Source of the DNA: Desulfobulbaceae bacterium
Lineage (GTDB): Bacteria; Desulfobacterota; Desulfobulbia; Desulfobulbales; Desulfocapsaceae
Assembly (NCBI GenBank): GCA_024640625.1
Contig: JAHEER010000015.1
Coordinates: forward strand, 1-64,000
DNA: 64,000 nt
Direction of reading: 5' to 3'
Under the pieces are notes generated by a model that did no database searches, was not told the origin of the DNA, and was given only the letters and a program-made list of their open reading frames with translations. Shown here piece by piece: positions 37,159-46,586 of this stretch (positions within the stretch are counted from its first letter, which is position 1; each line of letters opens with the position of its first letter). A program made the position numbers and the translations under genes.

Positions 37159-37698
37159 GATTCTGTCCGAGCTCCTTATGTGGGCTTGACTCTGATTTCT
37201 CAATATTTCTTGCCGGCCCGAAATTCTCCAGGCCGTATATTATCAGAATTAGCGTTAAGTTTCTTATTTGAGTTCGATCAACCGGAGGATAATAAGAACG
37301 CATTGACCACGATGCGCGGCAAGCACCCTCAGTCAGGATAGCATAATAGATAAAAGAAGGGTGTCCCAGCAAGAAGAGCAGGAGGCCCACCTGGACAAAG
37401 TTGAGCATCGTATTTTACATGTGTTGTGTGGTTTATTAACTGAACAAATGTGGGGTGTGGTGTATAAGGTCTGACAGAATGAACTGGACAACTGAACAAG
37501 AGGTAAGAATTGTGTGGGGACGGAACCCGCAGACATGGATCTAGAGAGGGCTTTTGGGAGTCGAAGCGTGAGAAATAACAATAACATCAGATAAATAGAT
37601 AGATTGGGACAGGCAGCTCGAGCATCAGTGCCAGTTAACGGACTGATTATTTTTCTACACAATACATACTAGCGGAATCTTACGGACCGCAGGGTTTT
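37159..37698. other. 540-base gene-free stretch ahead of the RND exporter
   Basis: I see no tRNA, hairpin or convincing ORF here. The reading frames of 60-110 codons on the minus strand are low in conserved composition and lack ribosome sites. The sequence is somewhat richer in A and T than the flanking genes and could contain decayed coding sequence. Its ends should hold the promoters of the lyase (minus) and RND (plus) genes. Confidence 0.4.
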
Positions 37699-40215
37699 AT
37701 GGACAACAACAAGGGTAGGTTCACTCACTGGTATACAGGCTGGGTTCTCGATCGGCCTGTTTGGACTATCGTACTTCTCTCCCTGGTGCTTGGAGTACTG
37801 GGATACCAGAGCAGAAATTTCAGGATTGACGCCTCCACGGAAACGCTGCTGCTGGAAAACGATAAAGATTTGCGCTATGCCCGCGAAATATCCAAGCGCT
37901 ATGGAATTCAGGACTTTTTACTGATTGCTTTTACCCCACAATCCGGCGATCTTCTCGACCAGGAAAATCTCGCAACTATCGCGAGACTGCGGGATTCTCT
38001 GAAACGCCTGGAAGCAGTGGAGTCGGTGCTCACCATTCTGGATGTTCCTCTGCTGGAAAGCCCTCCGGTTTCATTTAAGCAGCTTTCAAAAAATAAAATT
38101 CCGTCCCTTGAATCGCCGGCGATAGATAAAAACCTGGCAACAACGGAATTATCTGAAAGCCCTTTCTATCGGGACCTTCTGGTCAGCCGGGATCTAAAAA
38201 CCACGGCGATTATCGTTAACCTGAAAATCGACCCCGCCTATCACACCCTTGTCACCGCCAGAAATGAATTGCTGGATAAAAAACTGCAGGCTCAACTATC
38301 TCCAGACGAGGCCGCTGAGTATGACCGCATCGTCGATGAAATAAGGACGCAGCAGGCCTCGTTGACTGAGAGTCAACACGAAAATATCCTGGCGGTAAGA
38401 GCCATTATGGAGGCGAACCGTGGCAGCGGGCAGCTTTTTCTCGGCGGCATCAGCATGATAGCAGATGATTTGATCACCTATATCAAAAATGATCTGAGAA
38501 TATTCGGCGTGGCTGTATTTTTGCTGCTGGTACTGATGCTTGGCCTGTTTTTCAAGAGCAAACGATGGGTGTTCTTACCAATGCTCTGCTGCTTTCTATC
38601 TGTCATCGCAATGCTGGGCGTTTTGGGTACCTTTGCCTGGGATGTCACTGTTATTTCATCTAATTTCATATCCTTGCAGCTGATAATCACCCTGGCCATT
38701 GCCGTCCATCTGATTGTTCGTTTTCGCGAATATCAAGTGACCCTCCCCGATGCAGATTACCGCACCCTGTTAAGCAGAACCATTCAATCTAAATTCATAC
38801 CGTGCCTGTTCGCCGTTCTTACTACCATTGCCGGATTTACTTCGCTTATGCTGAGCAACATAAAGCCGGTAATACATTTTGGCTGGATGATGAGTATCGG
38901 CATTCTGATATCACTGGCACTCACCTTTGTGCTTTTCCCCGCAGCTGCAATGCTCATGAAAAGGCCAAAGCCGCCTTCGCAAAAAACAATTCTCAATTTT
39001 TCATTTACCCAATTTCTGGGGCGCATAACAGAAGCTTACGGCACTGTGATTCTAGTTTTAACTGTAATTTTCAGTATTCTGACCGTCATAGGCGTATCCA
39101 GGTTGCGGGTAGAAAACAGTTTCATCGACTATTTCAAGGAGTCGACAGAAATCTACCAGGGCATGAAAATCATCGACCAAAAGCTCGGAGGTACCACCCC
39201 TCTGGATGTGATTGTTCAATTTGAAACCTTCGAGAAGGATGGCAGCGAAGATGAAGAATTCGATGAGTTTGAGATAGAAGAGGATTTCTTCTCCGATTCG
39301 AACGAAGGGTCTTCCAAGGATGATGGCGGGAAATATTGGTTTATGGACCATCGTCTGGAAGTAATCGAAGACGTACACGACTATCTTGAGAGCAGGCCGG
39401 AGATCGGCAAAGTGTTGTCGCTGGGGACCCTTCTTAAAATAGGCAGGCGGCTCAATAACGGAAAATCGCTGGACAGCCTGGATATGGCGGTTCTGTATAC
39501 GAAACTGCCTGAAAAATATAAAGAGCTGCTGTTGTCCCCGTACGTTTCTTTCGACAAAAACGAGGTCCGCTTTACGGTAAGGATTATAGACTCACTGGAG
39601 TCGCTGCAGAGAAATATCCTGCTCAAGGAACTCAAACACGATCTCGTTCATCAGCTCGAACTCGATGAAACCAAGGTCCATCTGGCCGGGACAATGGTCC
39701 TGTACAACAATATGCTTCAGAGCCTTTTTGCTTCACAAATCAAAACATTGGGAGTGGTTGCTTTGGCGTTGCTGATCATGTTTCTATTTTTGTTCCGGTC
39801 GCTGACCATTGCCCTTATTGCTTTGTTCCCTAATCTGCTGTCAGCAGGCGCCGTACTGGGGGTGATGGGCTGGCTGGACATTCCTCTGGATATGATGACA
39901 ATTACCATAGCAGCCATCAGCATTGGTATCGCAGTGGACAACACTATCCACTATATCCATCGTTTTAGAGAAGAGATCCAGATAGACGGCGATTATTACG
40001 GTTCTATGCACCGCTGCCATAACTCGATAGGATATGCCATGTTCTACACCTCCATGATCATTATCGTGGGCTTTTCCATCCTGATACTCTCTTACTTCTG
40101 GCCCACTATCTATTTTGGTCTCTTTACCGGTCTGGCTATGTTTATAGCACTTATTGCCTCTTTGACCCTGTTGCCGCAACTGTTGGTGTGGTTAAAACCA
40201 TTCAAAAAGTACTAG
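37699..40215 (+). CDS. RND-superfamily exporter (MMPL type)
   Basis: This 838-aa protein has two repeats of six helices with large periplasmic loops, typical of MMPL/HpnN-type RND exporters of lipids or hydrophobic compounds. Proton-relay regions appear at the two membrane halves, such as LQLIITLAIAVHLIVRFRE and ISIGIAVDNTIHYIHRFREE. A strikingly acidic insert lies in the second loop, about residues 513-544 (GSEDEEFDEFEIEEDFF). No membrane fusion protein gene is adjacent. The ATG follows GCAGGG at a normal distance. Confidence 0.88.
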   Translation: MDNNKGRFTHWYTGWVLDRPVWTIVLLSLVLGVLGYQSRNFRIDASTETLLLENDKDLRYAREISKRYGIQDFLLIAFTPQSGDLLDQENLATIARLRDSLKRLEAVESVLTILDVPLLESPPVSFKQLSKNKIPSLESPAIDKNLATTELSESPFYRDLLVSRDLKTTAIIVNLKIDPAYHTLVTARNELLDKKLQAQLSPDEAAEYDRIVDEIRTQQASLTESQHENILAVRAIMEANRGSGQLFLGGISMIADDLITYIKNDLRIFGVAVFLLLVLMLGLFFKSKRWVFLPMLCCFLSVIAMLGVLGTFAWDVTVISSNFISLQLIITLAIAVHLIVRFREYQVTLPDADYRTLLSRTIQSKFIPCLFAVLTTIAGFTSLMLSNIKPVIHFGWMMSIGILISLALTFVLFPAAAMLMKRPKPPSQKTILNFSFTQFLGRITEAYGTVILVLTVIFSILTVIGVSRLRVENSFIDYFKESTEIYQGMKIIDQKLGGTTPLDVIVQFETFEKDGSEDEEFDEFEIEEDFFSDSNEGSSKDDGGKYWFMDHRLEVIEDVHDYLESRPEIGKVLSLGTLLKIGRRLNNGKSLDSLDMAVLYTKLPEKYKELLLSPYVSFDKNEVRFTVRIIDSLESLQRNILLKELKHDLVHQLELDETKVHLAGTMVLYNNMLQSLFASQIKTLGVVALALLIMFLFLFRSLTIALIALFPNLLSAGAVLGVMGWLDIPLDMMTITIAAISIGIAVDNTIHYIHRFREEIQIDGDYYGSMHRCHNSIGYAMFYTSMIIIVGFSILILSYFWPTIYFGLFTGLAMFIALIASLTLLPQLLVWLKPFKKY

Positions 40216-40267
40216 GACATATGGATGGGTTCAGGGCAAAGGCACTCTCGGTGTTTATGAAAACGTA

Positions 40268-40591
40268 TTATTTCATGCACTTATACACAGAAAAAGTTCT
40301 GCGTCCGTTGTCACTCGGGCCCTCTGCAGAAATAGTGTCACCACCCATCTCAGCAGCCTCATTTTGAGCAATTGTAGCGAGTTCCACATTTACCTTTTCC
40401 TCGGATCGATTAAAGGAGCCAATTTTATGTTTCACCATCGAGGTTACTGACCCGAGCTTTTTACACGTTGCAAGTGTACCATCATTTTGATCAACAAGTT
40501 TGATTTCACTTCCCATGGAGGTGAGTTCGACCCAGGTGCACGCGGAGAGCAGCGAGAGCAGTGCAATTGTCAGAAAAATAGATTTTTTCAT
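40268..40591 (-). CDS. DUF4156-type lipoprotein
   Basis: This 107-aa predicted lipoprotein has a signal peptide ending in LSLLSAC (Cys at residue 18). The mature region fits DUF4156, with TCKKLGSVTSMVKHKIG and a C-terminal SVYKCMK that gives a possible disulfide. The function is not known. It converges on the RND exporter gene, 52 bases away, and is a plausible lipoprotein substrate for Lnt. Confidence 0.82.
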   Translation of the reverse strand: MKKSIFLTIALLSLLSACTWVELTSMGSEIKLVDQNDGTLATCKKLGSVTSMVKHKIGSFNRSEEKVNVELATIAQNEAAEMGGDTISAEGPSDNGRRTFSVYKCMK

Positions 40592-41046
40592 TATTGAATC
40601 TCATCATCAGGTTGAATTTTCTTTATCATTCCAGATTATCCAGGATATGTGTATCACCTCCGTGGCACAATCCATCGTCCCTTGTCATTTCTACAGGCAA
40701 TTCCTGGATATTCATAAACCGTTCCTGCTTCGGTAAATACCTGCTCATACTGGCGGCAGATACCCCCGTTGACATCTCTGAAGGCTCTCTTCGGAGTGAT
40801 GCCTACAATAAGCTTATTGTCGCTGTTTTTCCAGATATTTGTATCTTCCCTCCCGGCTGACTCAAGGGTGTTCTGAAACTGCTTTTATCTCATAGGGTCT
40901 GAAGGGGAACAGCGGTCTGAATACCCCTCCCAACTATTTATTTTATAGCTTGGTTTCCGGCTACTTACACCTCATCAGTGGCCGGTCTCCCCTTAATCAT
41001 GTAAGACTCCGCAGTAGCTGGAAGTCTCAACTCACGCATTGCAATG
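40592..41046. other. 455-base gene-free stretch upstream of the DUF4156 gene
   Basis: This region holds the promoter side of the DUF4156 lipoprotein gene on the minus strand and the end of the second TRAP operon. I find no ORF with a ribosome site, no RNA gene and no clear terminator hairpin. Confidence 0.4.
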
Positions 41047-42333
41047 CTAATTGACGAACTGGGTGAAATAGAGGGCTATCTCGGGGAAGATCACAAGCAG
41101 CACGATCATGATGCCTATCATGAAAACGAAGGGTGCGGCACCGAGCATTACGTCGCTGATCGACCCAGTTCGACGGACACCCTGCACGACATAGAGATTC
41201 AGGCCAACCGGAGGGGTGATAAGAGCCATTTCGATCAGCAGGATGAGCAGAATGCCGAACCAGATGGGATCGTATCCCATACTGATCAGTATGGGCGCTA
41301 TTATGGGAACTGTGATGACCATCAACGACAGAGTTTCAACAAAAAAACCGAGAATGATATAGAGGAGAATGACTACCAGAAGTGTCTGAAGTGGCGAAGC
41401 TCCCAAGTTGATAATAAAATCGTTGAGCATTTCGGCAAGACCAATCGAATCAAGCACGAAGTTGAGGAAATTGGCCGAGATCAGAATCAACATGATCATG
41501 GAACTGGTACGGATGGTTCCCTCGAATACTTGTTTGAAAAAATCGATACTCACGGCCCGATAGCGAAATGCCAAAGCCAGCGAAGCAAGCACACCAAGCG
41601 CCGCAGACTCTGTCGGCGTTGCGAGTCCCGCATAGATCGAACCGATAACGATGACAAAGATTATCAAAACCGGAATCAGATCCTGGAGGCTTGTGAAACG
41701 CTTCTGCCATGATACGTCCTGTTTGCCCCCGCTGAGCGCCGGGTTGATCAGGCAGGCGATACTCAGACACAGCATGAACAGGAGCGCCAGAAGGATGCCC
41801 GGCACGATGCCGGCCAAAAAAAGCCTAGGAATAGAGGTGTTGGTCAGAAACCCGTAAACGATCAGATTGATGGAAGGAGGGATCAAAATACCCAGAGTCC
41901 CGCCAGCGGCGATAGAGCCTGCAAACAGTTTTTCCGAGTAATTAAAACGCCTTCCCTGAGGCAATGCGACGGTAGTGATAGTCGCTGCCGTGGCCACCGA
42001 TGAGCCGGATGTGGCGGCGAACAGCGCTGAAGTGCCGATATTGGCCTGCAATAGACCTCCAGGTAGCCAGGACAACCAGTTATTTAGAGCATTGTAGGTC
42101 TTCTCTGCAATTCCTGCCCGGAGCAGGATTTCGCCAAGCATTACAAACAGGGGAATGGAGAGCAGCAGAAAATCTGTAGATGCAGACCAGGTGATTTCCC
42201 CCATGGCCCGGTAGAGCGGGAAATCTGAAAAGATCCTGCCAATGGAGAGTCCCAGGAAACTCAACGCAGCGGCAACTGGTACACTGAGCACCAAGAGAAG
42301 CAACAGCAGTATGAGGGTAACGGTGACTATCAT
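41047..42333 (-). CDS. dctM: TRAP transporter 2 large permease (DctM)
   Basis: This 428-aa, about 12-helix TRAP large subunit has IPLFVMLGEILLRAGIAEK, GSSVATAATITTVALPQGRRFN, and GTLGILIPPSINLIVYG as family marks. It forms the Na+-coupled permease with the DctQ encoded just upstream, whose stop it overlaps (ATGA). Sequence differences from TRAP 1 show it is a separate system rather than a recent copy. Confidence 0.93.
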   Translation of the reverse strand: MIVTVTLILLLLLLVLSVPVAAALSFLGLSIGRIFSDFPLYRAMGEITWSASTDFLLLSIPLFVMLGEILLRAGIAEKTYNALNNWLSWLPGGLLQANIGTSALFAATSGSSVATAATITTVALPQGRRFNYSEKLFAGSIAAGGTLGILIPPSINLIVYGFLTNTSIPRLFLAGIVPGILLALLFMLCLSIACLINPALSGGKQDVSWQKRFTSLQDLIPVLIIFVIVIGSIYAGLATPTESAALGVLASLALAFRYRAVSIDFFKQVFEGTIRTSSMIMLILISANFLNFVLDSIGLAEMLNDFIINLGASPLQTLLVVILLYIILGFFVETLSLMVITVPIIAPILISMGYDPIWFGILLILLIEMALITPPVGLNLYVVQGVRRTGSISDVMLGAAPFVFMIGIMIVLLVIFPEIALYFTQFVN

Positions 42334-42920
42334 TTCTGCTGCGTCCGTTCGATTGTCACATCCGCTGTTTCCTGGATCTCTTCATCTAATGTAGAAATTC
42401 CGGAAACTTGCGCTGCTTGTTGGGGATTTCCTCGCAGGCGGTAGTAACAGGTTGCCGCAAGAATGACAAAAATCATGAAAGCGAACCAGAAAAGCCCAAG
42501 GAGCCATAGTGCTTGCGGTATCCAGAGCGGTGTTGCCAACGGTGTATTGGCAACAGAGTGCTTGATCACCGAAGTTTTAACCACCAGAAAGCCAAAATAG
42601 GAGAGCGTTACCAGGTAAATAGCGAGCAGACCATAGGCGAGTAGGTCGAGAAACGCCCGTCCTTTTTGAGGCAATCTGCAATAGAGTACATCGATACGGA
42701 TGTGGGATTTTCTGAACAGGGCGTAACTGAATCCCCATGTACAGCTGATAGCAAGAGCATAGCTTGACAATTCATCGGCACCTCCCATCGACACAGCGAA
42801 GGCTTTTCTCAGAACAACTTCAACAGCGATCATGATGGATGCCAGAAAGAGGAGCAAACCTGAGCACCACGCAGCTATCTGTGATATCTTTTCCGACTTT
42901 TCCAGTAAGTGAAAAACCAT
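42330..42920 (-). CDS. dctQ: TRAP transporter 2 small permease (DctQ)
   Basis: This is a 196-aa four-helix DctQ subunit, with AVEVVLRKAFAVSMGGADELSSYALAISCTWGFSYALFRKSHIRIDVL as the conserved core. It has a longer charged C-terminus than TRAP 1 DctQ (about 35 residues, with QETADVTIERTQQK). It overlaps the dctM start. The start lacks a clear ribosome site and lies 66 bases after the dctP stop. Confidence 0.88.
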   Translation of the reverse strand: MVFHLLEKSEKISQIAAWCSGLLLFLASIMIAVEVVLRKAFAVSMGGADELSSYALAISCTWGFSYALFRKSHIRIDVLYCRLPQKGRAFLDLLAYGLLAIYLVTLSYFGFLVVKTSVIKHSVANTPLATPLWIPQALWLLGLFWFAFMIFVILAATCYYRLRGNPQQAAQVSGISTLDEEIQETADVTIERTQQK

Positions 42921-42986
42921 GTAAGGAGTAGGCGATAATTTAACAGGATCCGGGGGGCGCTTGTGCAGCTCCCCCCGAAAATAGTT

Positions 42987-44027
42987 TTATTTGCTTTGGA
43001 TACCGACAACCTTACCGATAGTGTCGTTCCAGGTAGATATGGTTTCCGGGTCGACCTTTTCGGCGAGCGCCGGCAGGACACTGTCTATGAGAACTTGCTG
43101 CACCTTTTGACGGGCGTCATCGGTAATCGGAACTTCGGTGAGATTCTGAGGATCGCCGTGGGGACATTCTTTACCGGTCAGGCATGCGATACCTTCAATG
43201 GTTTCCTTCTCGGTTACTGCCCAACCCGGCGTTTCCAGTTTATCCTTGATCAGGGCCTGCAATTTATCCTGCTGTTCCTTGGTGAGCTTATCCCAGGTAT
43301 TCATGGAAATGACACCAATCGTATAATCCCAGCCGCCCACCGGCAGTGGATAGATAAATTTGGAAACTTCACCCCAGCCTGCCGAATAGCCCGACAGTGA
43401 ACCGGTGATGGCACAGTCGACCACACCTCGCTGCAGCGCCTGCGGTACTTCGCTAAAAGACATGGTGACGCCGGTCGCGCCGAGTGCGGTCACGAATTCA
43501 GAGGTAGTCCAGCCTGAGGCCCGGATTTTTTTCCCCTTCAGATCATCGAGACCGCCGATTTCAACGCGACTGAACAGAACCTGGGCTGGATAGGGCACAA
43601 CACTGAGCAGTTTCACATTGAAGTCTCTAGCTAGATATTTTTCCAACGCCGGCCTGTATGCTTCCACGGTCTTTTTCGCAGTGGCGATATCAGTTGTAAC
43701 TCCCGGAAGATCAAGTCCTGCCAAATCCGGAGAGTCGGAAACTATATAGTCGGCCACGGTGTGTACCACATCGAAAACTCCCATATCCATCTGGCGCACT
43801 ACGGCCGGACCTTTCAGTTTGACCTGGCCCAATGATGTCATGGTCGTTTCTATACCCAGTTCCTGGGGCACCGTTTCTGTCCAGAACGGTTTTTCAAAAT
43901 TTTTGAAGAGGGTCAAACTACTCCAGGTGCCGACAACCCGAAGCTTGTCAACGTCGGCAATCGCCTGGGCGCAGGAAAATGCAAGACCAAGACAGATTAT
44001 CGCTGCAATTTTCATTTTGAGTTTCAT
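42987..44027 (-). CDS. dctP: TRAP transporter 2 substrate-binding protein (DctP)
   Basis: This 346-aa periplasmic binding protein has a signal peptide ending near CAQAIA. The DctP core is KKIRASGWTTSEFVTALGATGVTMSFSEVPQALQRGVVDCAITG, where the Arg in KIRASG is the typical carboxylate-binding residue. A CLTGKEC cysteine pair is an individual feature. A GGAGG ribosome site precedes the ATG. It lies in one cluster with the DUF1445, nitrilase and DUF2848 genes, whose enzymes probably process its ligand. Confidence 0.92.
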   Translation of the reverse strand: MKLKMKIAAIICLGLAFSCAQAIADVDKLRVVGTWSSLTLFKNFEKPFWTETVPQELGIETTMTSLGQVKLKGPAVVRQMDMGVFDVVHTVADYIVSDSPDLAGLDLPGVTTDIATAKKTVEAYRPALEKYLARDFNVKLLSVVPYPAQVLFSRVEIGGLDDLKGKKIRASGWTTSEFVTALGATGVTMSFSEVPQALQRGVVDCAITGSLSGYSAGWGEVSKFIYPLPVGGWDYTIGVISMNTWDKLTKEQQDKLQALIKDKLETPGWAVTEKETIEGIACLTGKECPHGDPQNLTEVPITDDARQKVQQVLIDSVLPALAEKVDPETISTWNDTIGKVVGIQSK

Positions 44028-44060
44028 AGTGCCTCCGTGTGTTGTGGTTTGGGTGGTTTA

Positions 44061-44082
44061 TTTAAAGGGTACTTCCTTTAAA
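44061..44082. promoter_or_regulatory. Inverted repeat TTTAAAGG-N6-CCTTTAAA upstream of dctP
   Basis: The arms 44061-44068 and 44075-44082 are exact complements with a six-base centre. They lie in the 86 bases between the DUF1445 stop and the dctP ATG on the minus strand. A palindrome TAGTCGACTA lies nearby at 44104-44113. The repeat may be an operator or an RNA processing hairpin; it lacks the U tract of an intrinsic terminator. Confidence 0.35.
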
Positions 44083-44113
44083 TTCGTATGTAGTCGTCTC
44101 ATAGTCGACTATA

Positions 44114-44887
44114 TCAGTCTATGGCATAGCTACTGTTTTTCAGATCACTGACAAACATATAACCAGGAGCATGACTGACTGCCAGTGGCAATTTTGCCTG
44201 GTGAACTACATTTTGCGGCGTTACTCCGCAGGCCCAGAAAACCGGTGTTTCTCCCTCTCTTATTGCGACAAAATCACCATAATCCGGCTGCTCGATAGTG
44301 GTAATACCGATCTCAGCGGGATTGCCGATATGCACGGGCGCTCCGTGAACATCGGGATATCTAGCTGTTATTGCTACAGCATCGTCGATTCGGTGATCGG
44401 GGATCGGACGCATGGAAACCACCATGGAGCCATGGAAATCACCCACTGGGGACAACGCAAGAGAGGTGCGATACATGGCCACATTTTTCTGTTCATCGAG
44501 GTGACGCAAAGAAATGCCTGCGTCAACAAGGGCTTCTTCAAAAGAAAAGCTGCAGCCGAGCAGGAAAAAAACAAAATCTGAGGTATCGATGCCGTGCAGG
44601 GATGCTACTGTGTCGGTACATATCCCGTTTTGCCATATCTGGTAACGAGGAATTGTATCTCGTATATCCGCTCCCGGCGCCAGATGCTTTGATAAACTGT
44701 TTCCCGGTCCAATAACTTCAAGCAGCGGGCAAGGCTTGGGATTGGCTCGGCAAAATTTCTCGAAATCCTCTGCGTATCTGCTCGGGAATGCAGCAAGGTT
44801 TGCCTGGACATACCCCAGGCAGTATCCGGCGGTCGGTTTGTCAAATTGATTTGCAGCTGCGAGAGCTCTCAACTCGGCTGGGTTCAT
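44114..44887 (-). CDS. DUF1445 / D-glutamate cyclase family putative hydro-lyase
   Basis: This 257-aa protein is of the DUF1445 family (putative hydro-lyase; the eukaryotic relatives are D-glutamate cyclases). The typical regions are GYCLGYVQANLAAFP, DIRDTIPRYQIW, DFVFFLLGCSFSFEEAL and FWACGVTPQNVVHQAKLP. I chose ATG 44887, whose product starts MNPAELRALAAANQF as in the family; the open frame extends 42 codons further without support. It lies 11 bases after the nitrilase gene. The substrate is not known; a lactam- or hydroxyacid-forming or -opening reaction is possible. Confidence 0.87.
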   Translation of the reverse strand: MNPAELRALAAANQFDKPTAGYCLGYVQANLAAFPSRYAEDFEKFCRANPKPCPLLEVIGPGNSLSKHLAPGADIRDTIPRYQIWQNGICTDTVASLHGIDTSDFVFFLLGCSFSFEEALVDAGISLRHLDEQKNVAMYRTSLALSPVGDFHGSMVVSMRPIPDHRIDDAVAITARYPDVHGAPVHIGNPAEIGITTIEQPDYGDFVAIREGETPVFWACGVTPQNVVHQAKLPLAVSHAPGYMFVSDLKNSSYAID

Positions 44888-44898
44888 TGCTTCGCCTG

Positions 44899-45681
44899 TC
44901 AATATATTTCCGGCCTGCGATCCCTGAACACGGGGACTGCCTGTCTGATTTGCGTGACGGTATCCGGGTCGATCTCGGCTGCGGCGATTCCCTCTTGGAA
45001 GCCAAGCCGGCACAAAGTGCTGCCATCCGGTGCAAGTGCCTGGGAATGGCCGGCAAAAGGAGCACTACCCATGGCAGTATTGTTTGCGGCGAGAACATAA
45101 CACTGATTTTCAATGGCGCGTGCTTTCAGCAGAGCCTCCCAGTGGTTGAGGCGAACCAGTGGCCATTCAGCAGAGATTATCAAGGCCTGGGCACCTTTTA
45201 AAGCGAGCTTTCTCAAGAATTCGCAAAACCTTAAGTCGTAGCACACAGCCAAACCAAAGGTGATGTTTTCGATCGTATACACGCAACACCGATCCCCAGC
45301 AACAAGATATTTATCCTCATCCAGCATTGGCACCAGGTGGGTCTTGTCATACGTTGCGGCCAGGCGGCCATTACGATCAACAATCTGGGCTCTGTTGGTT
45401 ATTCCTCTGTCAATTTTGGCGGCAACGGAGCCCCCGGCAAACCAGATGCCGTATTTACGAGCCAATCCACCGAGAAAATCAGCCTCTTCTTTTCCTTCCG
45501 CTGAAGCCAGACTGTTAAGCTCAGCAAGTGCGTATCCGGTTGACCATAATTCAGGCAAAACGATTACCTCCGGAGCCGCTTCAGACTGGGCGACCGCTTC
45601 AGCGACAAGTGCTTCGACCCGATCGTAATTAGCCTGCTTATCTCCCGGAATAATCGATTGTTGAATGAGCGCTATGCGCAT
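44899..45681 (-). CDS. Carbon-nitrogen hydrolase (nitrilase superfamily)
   Basis: This 260-aa hydrolase is of the nitrilase fold. The Glu-Lys-Cys triad can be seen in VIVLPELWSTGYAL (Glu), YDKTHLVPMLDE (Lys) and LAVCYDLRFCEFLR (Cys). This form is close to omega-amidases and other short-chain amidases. An AGGAGCT ribosome site precedes the ATG at 45681; the open frame reaches ten codons further upstream. It is the second gene of the six-gene operon. It may deamidate or hydrolyse the imported substrate (inference). Confidence 0.9.
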   Translation of the reverse strand: MRIALIQQSIIPGDKQANYDRVEALVAEAVAQSEAAPEVIVLPELWSTGYALAELNSLASAEGKEEADFLGGLARKYGIWFAGGSVAAKIDRGITNRAQIVDRNGRLAATYDKTHLVPMLDEDKYLVAGDRCCVYTIENITFGLAVCYDLRFCEFLRKLALKGAQALIISAEWPLVRLNHWEALLKARAIENQCYVLAANNTAMGSAPFAGHSQALAPDGSTLCRLGFQEGIAAAEIDPDTVTQIRQAVPVFRDRRPEIY

Positions 45682-45685
45682 ATAC

Positions 45686-46381
45686 TCAGCTCCTGTCAGG
45701 CACCACGACAATATCGTAGGCTTTGACGATCGAACGTTTCAGAACCGGATCCCGCATGGTTATCTCACAGGCTGAGGCATACAGTGCCTCGCCTCCGATA
45801 ATCGGGATGGTGCCGCTGAGCAGTCCGGGTGCAGTCTTATTGGGATCGTCTTTTTTGATACGTTCGAGCAGGTCAGTGTAATGCAGGATCTTTCCCAGCG
45901 TGCCAGCTTGATAGTCAATCCATGCCCCCTGATGATATACTTTGGCTGATATCTCTATCTCATTCCAGTGATTGACCACATCAGCCACTGACCAGAACGT
46001 GTCGCCCAGCACTTTGTCGCAGACCTGTTTTGATTTACTGACGGAAACGGCTTCAAGTTCCCTGTCGGTGTGATCACTGGCAATTGTGATATATAGACTG
46101 CCATCGTTTTCGGCTGCTAAGAAAAACTCCACTTCTGGACTGGTTTGCTGACCTACAACCTGGATCTCCGCCCCCTGTGTCAGTCGATGTGGACTGATCC
46201 AATAAAAGGCGGGGATCTCGTATGGGGGCGCCACACCCAGTTTTTTCAACTCCTCAATGTGCTGGTGCACAGATGCTTGATCACGACCGGTGTACCCTGC
46301 GGCCACACAGCCGTCCATAACCAGCGACCTGGTAATCTGAGCGGCGTTTACAAGTTCGACGGTTACTTGAAAAGTGTACAT
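45686..46381 (-). CDS. DUF2848 family protein
   Basis: This 231-aa protein matches the DUF2848 family by its central YTGRDQASVHQHIEELKKLGV and C-terminal GLLSGTIPIIGGEALYASACEI segments. The latter resembles the end of the fumarylacetoacetate-hydrolase fold, so a hydrolase or decarboxylase is possible, but this is inference. It is first in the operon and follows a CCAGGAG ribosome site. Its stop precedes the nitrilase gene by only a few bases. Confidence 0.84.
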   Translation of the reverse strand: MYTFQVTVELVNAAQITRSLVMDGCVAAGYTGRDQASVHQHIEELKKLGVAPPYEIPAFYWISPHRLTQGAEIQVVGQQTSPEVEFFLAAENDGSLYITIASDHTDRELEAVSVSKSKQVCDKVLGDTFWSVADVVNHWNEIEISAKVYHQGAWIDYQAGTLGKILHYTDLLERIKKDDPNKTAPGLLSGTIPIIGGEALYASACEITMRDPVLKRSIVKAYDIVVVPDRS

Positions 46382-46395
46382 ATGTGCTCCTGGTT

Positions 46396-46421
46396 ATATA
46401 CAGTGTTTCAACCTTGTATAT
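46396..46421. promoter_or_regulatory. ATATAC-N14-GTATAT inverted repeat upstream of the DUF2848 operon
   Basis: ATATAC (46396-46401) and GTATAT (46416-46421) are exact complements, 15 bases beyond the DUF2848 start on the minus strand. Such spaced half-sites are typical of operators for GntR-like regulators of carboxylate operons, but no regulator gene is nearby, so the assignment is weak. Confidence 0.25.
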
Positions 46422-46586
46422 TGGCACGATGCTGACAACAAGTCGATAGAAATCCCCCAAAATGCATTGCTGGCCGGTTTTTTATGCGTGTGTCGCGAAG
46501 TATTTCATGGGGGCAGGTGCTCGAGACGGAAAAAAAGACCGAGGACTCGGCCTGGATGTGCTCAGAGCGGGGGGCCTGAGGGGAGG

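Noticed and set aside
37115-37662. Minus-strand open frames of 97 and 109 codons ahead of the RND gene
   Set aside because: Their translations are low in conserved pattern and overlap each other in different frames. They lack ribosome sites, and there is no transposase signature to call a degenerate IS.
41044-41712. Plus-strand open frame of 222 codons opposite the TRAP 2 dctM gene
   Set aside because: It is the complementary strand of a well-conserved permease gene. The translated composition is rich in charged and polar residues (Asp, His, Gln) without family similarity or a ribosome site.
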